In this document: positions 55,585 to 61,280 of the stretch, piece by piece
How the letters are laid out: each line of letters starts with the position of its first letter
Numbering within the stretch: position 1 is the first letter of the stretch
NCBI RefSeq assembly: GCF_947497045.1
Contig: NZ_CANMEU010000012.1
Location: forward strand, 39,439-103,438
Length of the DNA: 64,000 nucleotides
Source: an uncultured Tateyamaria sp.
Lineage (GTDB): Bacteria > Pseudomonadota > Alphaproteobacteria > Rhodobacterales > Rhodobacteraceae
Reading direction: 5' to 3'
Program-made: the position numbers and the translations under genes
Notes under the pieces: generated by a model
What the model was told of the DNA's origin: nothing
Databases searched by the model: none
Seen by the model: the letters and a program-made list of their open reading frames with translations, nothing else

Positions 55585-57041
55585 AACCGCTGTTCCTTGA
55601 GCAACAGGATATCCACGCGCCGATTGCGGGCCCGCGCTGCGGGCGTGTTGGTGCGATCCAGCGGTTTGGCCGCACCCGCACCCACCACTGACAATCGCTC
55701 GGGATCAGACAGATATCGGGCCAGCACATCGCGCACCGTTGCCGCGCGCGCCTCTGACAATTCCTCGTTGGTCTTGTAGCGCCCGCGCCCGCTCAGCGGA
55801 ATGTTGTCGCTGTGCCCTTCCACGATGATGCCACCACGTTCCTCTTCCAGAACCTCTGCGATGCGCACAATGATCGGGTTTTCGCTCGTCAGGTTCGCCG
55901 CACCCGCCCCGAATTGCAGCGCGGGACCAAGGCGAATGGCCACAAAATCCCCCTCTTCGGTGACTGTGGTCAGGCCCGCATCAATCTCCACCTGCAACCG
56001 CGCGCGCACCCGATCCACCTGACCGGTTGGCGGCGCTTCATACAAAACGATCCCATTATCCGGTTCAGGGGTGGCGTCCGTAACGACCTCGGGCTCGGCG
56101 GTCGGTGTGGGGGCAATCTCTGGCACCGCGATACGCTCAATCGCAATCGGGTCATTCGGGTCATGCAGACCAAGGATCGTGGCTTGGGCCGCCTGCGCCT
56201 CCTGGGTCAGGGTCCATGCCAGTGCGACATACAGCGACACCACCATGCCAGCCCCAACGCCCGCGATAATCCACAGCGGCATACGGGCATGGCGGCGGCG
56301 CCCAGACAAGACCACGGGCGCGACCGTGGACGACAGCGCCGGGCGCGGGCGGGGCAGGGTGCTGCGCACCCGCTGATACACGTCCTTCCTCAGGTTGACC
56401 AAAGCCACCATACCGTCGGGTGCCTTGCGATATTGCCCCTCAAATCCGAGGGCCAGGCAGGCCAGCATCAGCTCCAGAACCGGGCCGTGCCGCCCCGGAT
56501 TGGCCGACAGTCGGTGCAATCTCGTGAAAAAGCCGACGCCGGGATTTGGATCGTCAAAGAATTTTACCGTCAGGCTGTTCTGCCGCCAAAAGCCCGGCTC
56601 GGTGCCCGGCAGGTTCTGGGCAATGTCATCACACGTTGCAGCAAGCGCATAGCGGGCATCCGCAATGTCCTGCACACGGACGTTCATGGCCCGCGCATCC
56701 TGATCAAAGCGGACCAGCCGCCGCCTCAGATGGGCGTGCAGGGGTTCTGACTGCATCTCCACCAGACCCGTCCGCAGCAGGCCCAGCAATTCCATCAAAT
56801 CCGCCGCTGCCGCCATGATGGTGTTTGACGCAAGGCCCGTGCGGCGCGTCTTGAGCTGCAGCATCTCGGCCAGCGGCACTTGGCCCGCCTGAGAAGCACC
56901 AGGATCAACGGGACGCCGCGCCAGAATCGTGCGCTCATCATCGTTTTGTGTATCAGACGTTAATCGAGCGCGCGGTCGTAGGGCAGGGGGCGTTGGCAGC
57001 GCCTGACCAAAGACAGTGCGATCATCATCATCGTCAGACAT
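55581..57041 (-). CDS. tssL: DotU-OmpA fusion protein TssL
   Basis: 486 residues. Residues 1-45 hold two acidic Arg-Thr motifs (DDDDRTVFG with Thr9; DDERTILARR with Thr38), like sites in TssL that PpkA phosphorylates in Agrobacterium. Residues 70-230 are DotU (ARYALAATCDDIAQN, then LALGFEGQYR). One membrane helix at 255-277. Residues 370-486 are an OmpA-like peptidoglycan-binding domain (VEGHSDNIPLSGRG, RNRRVDIL). First gene of the five-gene T6SS-type operon. Its promoter must lie in the 260 bases that also carry the parS palindromes. Confidence 0.9.
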   Translation of the reverse strand: MSDDDDDRTVFGQALPTPPALRPRARLTSDTQNDDERTILARRPVDPGASQAGQVPLAEMLQLKTRRTGLASNTIMAAAADLMELLGLLRTGLVEMQSEPLHAHLRRRLVRFDQDARAMNVRVQDIADARYALAATCDDIAQNLPGTEPGFWRQNSLTVKFFDDPNPGVGFFTRLHRLSANPGRHGPVLELMLACLALGFEGQYRKAPDGMVALVNLRKDVYQRVRSTLPRPRPALSSTVAPVVLSGRRRHARMPLWIIAGVGAGMVVSLYVALAWTLTQEAQAAQATILGLHDPNDPIAIERIAVPEIAPTPTAEPEVVTDATPEPDNGIVLYEAPPTGQVDRVRARLQVEIDAGLTTVTEEGDFVAIRLGPALQFGAGAANLTSENPIIVRIAEVLEEERGGIIVEGHSDNIPLSGRGRYKTNEELSEARAATVRDVLARYLSDPERLSVVGAGAAKPLDRTNTPAARARNRRVDILLLKEQRL

Positions 57042-57244
57042 GCGACCCGCCCCGCACCATCTGCCGCGCCACCCTGAAATTGGGTGAGATATGCGGACCC
57101 ATGATCATCTGTCTTTGCTCTCTTTTGTGGCTTTTACATCCCGTCCCGGCCGTTTTGCGACCGGTGCGACAGCCATCTGCTGCTCATTGCGCGCACTGTG
57201 CGGCTTCGGTTTCGCTGCGTCAAGTTTTGCCCCACCTTACGGCT

Positions 57245-57260
57245 GTTGACAGCTGTCAAC
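57245..57260. promoter_or_regulatory. parS centromere palindrome 1 of the repABC plasmid
   Basis: GTTGACAGCTGTCAAC is a perfect 16-bp palindrome and fits the repABC centromere consensus GTTNNCNGCNGNNAAC exactly. RepB (ParB) is expected to bind here to start segregation. It lies 42 bases beyond the repC stop. Confidence 0.85.
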
Positions 57261-57290
57261 TTCAGCCCACCGCGTTACCCCGCACCCCAA

Positions 57291-57306
57291 GTTGACAGCT
57301 GTCAAT
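57291..57306. promoter_or_regulatory. parS centromere palindrome 2, overlapping the repC stop
   Basis: GTTGACAGCTGTCAAT matches the first palindrome in 15 of 16 bases. The repC stop codon (57302-57304) lies inside it, so the centromere and the gene end cannot vary independently. Confidence 0.8.
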
Positions 57307-58522
57307 TTTCCGCGCTCTTGACGGTCGCAGGACGCTGGATCAGCGCCATAATCAGCCGCGCGATCGAAAAACGTCCCTCGGCCGCTTCGCGCGTCAAGGA
57401 TCGGATATAGCCACCGGGCGATCGAATGTCGTCAATGCGCTCAACGAGGCAGCATACCGTGATGCCAGCAATGTCGGGACCCATCGTGTCCACGGCGTCT
57501 TGCCAGGCGGATGGGCTAATCCCGATCATCCCGCGTAGGAACGCGCCTAGCCGGGCCAGATCACTGAATCTCGTGATGGGTTCTTGAGTGTAGGCCAATG
57601 ATTCGGGCAGGGCGCGCAGAATGAGGGGGAGCGGTATGTTCAAATTCCCGACTTCGGTATCACCACTTGATCCAGACGGCTCCGGATGAGAGGTTCTATC
57701 GACCTCCGCGGCCATGCTCTTTTCTGAGCAATGTTCAAAAGCAGAAGAATCTGTATTTGAATTCTGATATTGCCGCTCGGATTGATTGTCTTTGCCGCTC
57801 GTATTTTCTGCTTTGTTAAGCCATATTAGAGTCTGTTGCAGGAGTTTGGAGGCCCGATCACCCGCAGCGTCAAGCTCTTCCACAGCAAGACGACGGCGCA
57901 GGAGGCGGGACAGGTCGAGCAGGTCGAGCAAAATCGCGTCCCATGGACCAGGGTAACCTTGCTCAGCTCCGTAGGCCGCCAGTTTCTGGGCATCTCGCTT
58001 GTTCAGGGACGCTTTCTCGCGGAGGGCCTTCAGACGGGCCGTGGCGGCACGGGCAGCTTGGGCGGCCTGCGCGATCTCGGCACTGCGCACCAGAAGCGGG
58101 CGCAAATCAAAACCGAAAGCACGCAGCAGCGTCCCATCATGGTCACGTGCGGCGTAGCGTTTGCCGTTGGGGCTGTCGTGCCTCAGGATCAGACCGGCAT
58201 CCACCAGACGGGCCAGATGACGGCGCAGCGTGCTTTCGGCCATGCCGTGACACCGTTCGCCCAAGGCGCGGTTGGAGGGAAACACGACGGTGTCGGCGTT
58301 TCCGCCGAGCATTTGTTCGGGATGAAAGCTGAGCAGCCCTTCGAGCACACCAAGTTCGCGGTCTGTCACACCAAATGCGGCGCGGGCCACGCAAAGTTCC
58401 CGCAGGATCTGCCATTTGTCGATATGGGGCAGGGCAGGGGTATCGGCCATCCGTGCGGCGGCCTGCAAGAGGCCAGCCGTTACGGGCCGCTGCCCAAAGG
58501 GCGTCGTTGAAAGTCGTTCCAT
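57302..58522 (-). CDS. repC: Replication initiator RepC
   Basis: 406 residues. It follows the RepC pattern: N-terminal PFGQRPVTAGLLQAA, a winged-helix segment (NRALGERCHGMAESTLRRHLARLVDAGLI) and a C-terminal helical part (RLGAFLRGMIGISPSAWQDAVDTMG). RepC binds the origin, normally located inside its own coding sequence. The middle of this gene (about 57715-57840) is clearly AT-rich. Expression is expected to be limited by the antisense RNA encoded opposite the leader. Confidence 0.9.
   Translation of the reverse strand: MERLSTTPFGQRPVTAGLLQAAARMADTPALPHIDKWQILRELCVARAAFGVTDRELGVLEGLLSFHPEQMLGGNADTVVFPSNRALGERCHGMAESTLRRHLARLVDAGLILRHDSPNGKRYAARDHDGTLLRAFGFDLRPLLVRSAEIAQAAQAARAATARLKALREKASLNKRDAQKLAAYGAEQGYPGPWDAILLDLLDLSRLLRRRLAVEELDAAGDRASKLLQQTLIWLNKAENTSGKDNQSERQYQNSNTDSSAFEHCSEKSMAAEVDRTSHPEPSGSSGDTEVGNLNIPLPLILRALPESLAYTQEPITRFSDLARLGAFLRGMIGISPSAWQDAVDTMGPDIAGITVCCLVERIDDIRSPGGYIRSLTREAAEGRFSIARLIMALIQRPATVKSAEN
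57715..57840. other. Candidate oriV: AT-rich segment inside repC
   Basis: This segment is markedly richer in A and T than the rest of repC and contains runs such as TTTGAATTCTGATATT. In studied repABC plasmids the replication origin lies in an AT-rich stretch of repC, so it is the natural candidate. Position-based inference only; no iterons were seen. Confidence 0.45.
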
Positions 58523-58567
58523 CGTTGTTCACAAGACAAAAAAATCCCGTTCACCCGCCAGGTGTTG

Positions 58568-58596
58568 TTGACAGCCGACTCGTGTGGGGGTTAGAT
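58568..58596 (+). promoter_or_regulatory. Promoter of the repABC antisense RNA
   Basis: TTGACA (58568-58573), exactly 17 bases, then TTAGAT (58591-58596) gives a near-consensus sigma-70 promoter pointing away from repC toward repB, as expected for the counter-transcribed RNA. The -35 box sits in a GTTGACAGC that resembles half of the parS palindrome. Confidence 0.7.
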
Positions 58597-58602
58597 TCGG
58601 GG

Positions 58603-58662
58603 TGCTAGAACCAAATCGAAGCCTCTCGGGTCGTTATATGATCTGGGGGGCTTTGTTCGTTT
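58603..58662 (+). ncRNA. Counter-transcribed RNA (incompatibility RNA) of repABC
   Basis: A roughly 60-base transcript is predicted from the promoter above to a GC-rich hairpin (AAGCC at 58619-58623 with GGCTT at 58649-58653, extended by G-U pairs) followed by a T-rich tail (TTGTTCGTTTT). It lies in the repB-repC gap on the opposite strand, where all repABC plasmids carry a small antisense RNA that blocks repC expression and sets copy number and incompatibility. Confidence 0.75.
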
Positions 58663-58707
58663 TAGTGCCTGTCTGTGCCTCCTGTTGTTTTGCTTTTCTG
58701 CTCGGGG

Positions 58708-59709
58708 TTATTCATCAGAGGATGTGCCGCGGGCGGCCCAGCTCTGGTGAATTTGGTCAAGGTTATCGGTCAGCCAATCCTCAAAGCCGCCGCTGCCCTC
58801 ACGGGGGAATGTGAGGGTAACCTTATCGTCCTTGGACAGCACTGTGGCGATCACGGTGCCAGTGGTGGAACTTGTGACGGAGGCGCGGGTGCCGGGACCT
58901 GATTTCGCCTTGTTAGAGACTGGTATCGGGGCACCCCCGGTGCCAGTGACGGCGCGATATGCTTCTTTCAGCGTCGCCTCGAAGCGATCATTGCTGTCAG
59001 TGTCCCCCCCTTGCACATGCACCACATCTGCAAGCGTGGCTGTGTCCAGATCCTGCGCTTCGATCAGGGTGGCCAATTGCCCCCACCGATCCCGCCCCAC
59101 CGCAGGGGCAGCACCGATCAGATGGATCAGGTCCGCACCGATGCGATCCACAATCGCAAGCATGCGTGACACCACGGTCTTGTCGATGCTGAGCGCGTCA
59201 CACATCGCCTTGCGATCATAGTCTGCATCGCGCATTTGAGCCGCAAAGTTCGCCTTTTCAATAAAGCTGAGACCCCGCCGCGCGGTGTTTTCCTGACCCT
59301 GTGCCATGACAAGGGCCGTGTCATCCAATTCGCGCACCAGCGCCTTGACTGTTTGCCCCAGATCGCGCATCGCCAGCACCCGGCGGCGCCCATAGACGAT
59401 CTGAAACCGCCCCTCGACCTCGGGGTGGGGGCGCACGAGCACCGGCACCTGTTGTCCGTATTCGCGGATCGAGGCGAGCAACGCGCTGTCTTCGGCATCG
59501 TCGCTTTCGAGCCTGTCCTGAAGGCCGCCTGCGTCAATGGCATGTGGGTCTAAATCAAGCAAAGAGCGGGCTTTGAGTGCCTCAATCGACTGGCTGACCG
59601 CGCCAATGGCCCCTTTGAGGGGCCGCTGTCCGGGTTTGGATTTGGCGGTGTCCGGGGCAGGGGGATCGCCCCCTTCCATCAGCCCCTGAAGCAGGTTTTT
59701 ACGTGCCAT
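58708..59709 (-). CDS. repB: Partition protein RepB (ParB family)
   Basis: 333 residues. The ParB core is visible: PVLVRPHPEVEGRFQIVYGRRRVLAMRDL, then ENTARRGLSFIEKANFAAQM and the HTH DRKAMCDALSIDKTVVSRML. ATG at 59709 (protein starting MARKNLLQGL) is the usual RepB start and overlaps the end of repA by 11 bases; the longer frame has no support. It binds the parS palindromes at 57.25-57.31 kb. Confidence 0.95.
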   Translation of the reverse strand: MARKNLLQGLMEGGDPPAPDTAKSKPGQRPLKGAIGAVSQSIEALKARSLLDLDPHAIDAGGLQDRLESDDAEDSALLASIREYGQQVPVLVRPHPEVEGRFQIVYGRRRVLAMRDLGQTVKALVRELDDTALVMAQGQENTARRGLSFIEKANFAAQMRDADYDRKAMCDALSIDKTVVSRMLAIVDRIGADLIHLIGAAPAVGRDRWGQLATLIEAQDLDTATLADVVHVQGGDTDSNDRFEATLKEAYRAVTGTGGAPIPVSNKAKSGPGTRASVTSSTTGTVIATVLSKDDKVTLTFPREGSGGFEDWLTDNLDQIHQSWAARGTSSDE

Positions 59710-60886
59710 GCCGCCCCCATGCCGTTTGAATGAGTCCTTCGATTTCGCCATTGACCGCGTTGATGGATTCCATCGCCCGGTCGTAGGTCGCACGGGTGAA
59801 TTGTCCCTTTTCGACCTCGTATAGAGTCTGTTTTGTGATCCCGGCATCCGAGATCGCGGTGGATTTCAGCACGGTGTGATTGAGCACATGATCGCCAAAC
59901 ATCGACCGCATGAAACTGACCATCTGGTTTTGCGGCCCATCGCCGGGTTCATAGCGCGTCACCACGTAGCGCAGCCAATCATAGCTCATGTCGCCCCCCG
60001 CATCCGCCACCACCCCAAGCAGGTTCGAGGTCATCAACAGGAATTGGCACATCGACATCACATCAAGCATTTGCGGATGGACCGTGACCAGCACCGCCGT
60101 GGCCGCTGAAAGCGCGGACATCGTGAGGAACCCAAGCTGCGGCGGGCAGTCGATGATAACCACGTCATAGTCCTGTTGCACTTCGCCCAAAGCAGTCCCT
60201 ACACGGGTGAAAAACATCGCTCCGTCCCGTTGCGCGAGCGCGCGGGGTGTTTCGTGTTCGAACTCCATCAGGTCCAGATTGCCCGGCACGATGTCGAGAT
60301 TGGTGAAGTAGGTCTTGCGGATCAGATCGCGCAGCGGCACCGGATCGTCATAGCGGATCGCGTCATAGATCGTGCCCCCGTCCAGCAGGTCGAATTCTGG
60401 CTGGAACCCGTGCAGCGCCGAAAAGGACGCTTGCGGGTCAAGGTCGATCGCCAGCACCCGGTATCCATCGAGCGCGAGTTTCTGGCTGAGATGTGCAGCC
60501 GTTGTCGTCTTGCCCGAACCGCCCTTGAAGTTGATCACGGTGATCACTTGCAGCCCGTCATCGCCGCGCCGTCCCGGCAGGTAGGTGCCGGGCGATTTCG
60601 CGCCCTGTTCCAGCATGTGCCGCAGCGATTGAATGTCGTCAGGGGTGTAGTGGCGCCGCCCTCCGGCCCGGATTTCCGGTTCGGGTCCGCGCCCATCGAG
60701 GTGAAGTTTGCGCAGATACGCGTCCTTGACCCCGAGCAGGTCCGCCACCTCACCCGAGGTGAACGTGCGCAAGGTCCGCTGTGCGTCGGGCGGAAACAAT
60801 TGTTCCCGGTGCGCCTGAAGCCGCTCGGAGAGTTTGGCGGCATGTGCCCCCACCAGAGTATCAATTCGCGCCGAGAGATCTTGCAT
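59699..60886 (-). CDS. repA: Partition ATPase and repressor RepA (ParA family)
   Basis: 395 residues, the usual RepA length with ATG at 60886 and an AGGACG ribosome site. N-terminal MerR-like HTH (FTSGEVADLLGVKDAYLRKL), then the deviant Walker A FKGGSGKTTTAAHL, FSALHGFQPEFDLL and VVIIDCPPQLGFLTMSAL. It moves plasmid copies apart with RepB and represses its own operon. A 20-bp palindrome stands 22 bases upstream. Confidence 0.95.
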   Translation of the reverse strand: MQDLSARIDTLVGAHAAKLSERLQAHREQLFPPDAQRTLRTFTSGEVADLLGVKDAYLRKLHLDGRGPEPEIRAGGRRHYTPDDIQSLRHMLEQGAKSPGTYLPGRRGDDGLQVITVINFKGGSGKTTTAAHLSQKLALDGYRVLAIDLDPQASFSALHGFQPEFDLLDGGTIYDAIRYDDPVPLRDLIRKTYFTNLDIVPGNLDLMEFEHETPRALAQRDGAMFFTRVGTALGEVQQDYDVVIIDCPPQLGFLTMSALSAATAVLVTVHPQMLDVMSMCQFLLMTSNLLGVVADAGGDMSYDWLRYVVTRYEPGDGPQNQMVSFMRSMFGDHVLNHTVLKSTAISDAGITKQTLYEVEKGQFTRATYDRAMESINAVNGEIEGLIQTAWGRHGT

Positions 60887-61280
60887 CTCGCGTCCTGCCT
60901 GTTCTTTTGGTACGACCGTGGTCGTACCCTGCCTGCTGCGGGTTTGCCCCGCATTTGGTACCTTTGTCGCCCCCTCTGGCCTCTTGTTTTCGGTGTATCG
61001 CACCGATTGGCCAGCGTGAGTTACGCTAAAAGGCGTTTTATTCTGTTCTTGGCGTAAATGTTTTACGTGCTTTGGTGATTCCTGCAAGCCCTTTCTATAT
61101 TTCGCTGTTGCGTGGGATACACCCACTAGCCCTGCGTTTCCCGCCCCGCATACGGATGCGCCCGTGCCCAAAGGCCACAGCTGTCGTGTTTTCGCGCGGA
61201 CCGTGGCGGCAAAGATTTGCTCAACGTCGCGTGACGTGCTTGACTATGTCGAATTGATTTATTTCCCGGGGCTTATCTCC
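60887..61280. other. Divergent control region between repA and the adhesin gene
   Basis: 394 bases without a gene. Besides the palindrome at 60909-60928 it holds several smaller inverted repeats: TCGGTG/CACCGA (60990-61006), AGCGT/ACGCT (61013-61027) and CGTAAA/TTTACG (61053-61067). This density suggests several protein-binding sites, likely for RepA/RepB. The promoter of each divergent gene must be here, but no clear -35/-10 pair was found. Confidence 0.5.
60909..60928. promoter_or_regulatory. repA operator palindrome
   Basis: GGTACGACCGTGGTCGTACC has perfect 9-bp arms around a central GT. It lies between the repA start and the rest of the control region, the position where RepA is known to repress repABC operons. 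It could also form a hairpin in the leader mRNA. Confidence 0.65.

Noticed and set aside
45034..57041. A complete type VI secretion system
   Set aside because: Only TssL, TssM, TagF, PppA and PpkA are present. No sheath, tube, baseplate, ATPase or spike genes in the window.
58567..58582. Third parS site GTTGACAGCCGACTCG
   Set aside because: Only the first half fits the consensus, and it is better explained as the -35 region of the antisense RNA promoter.
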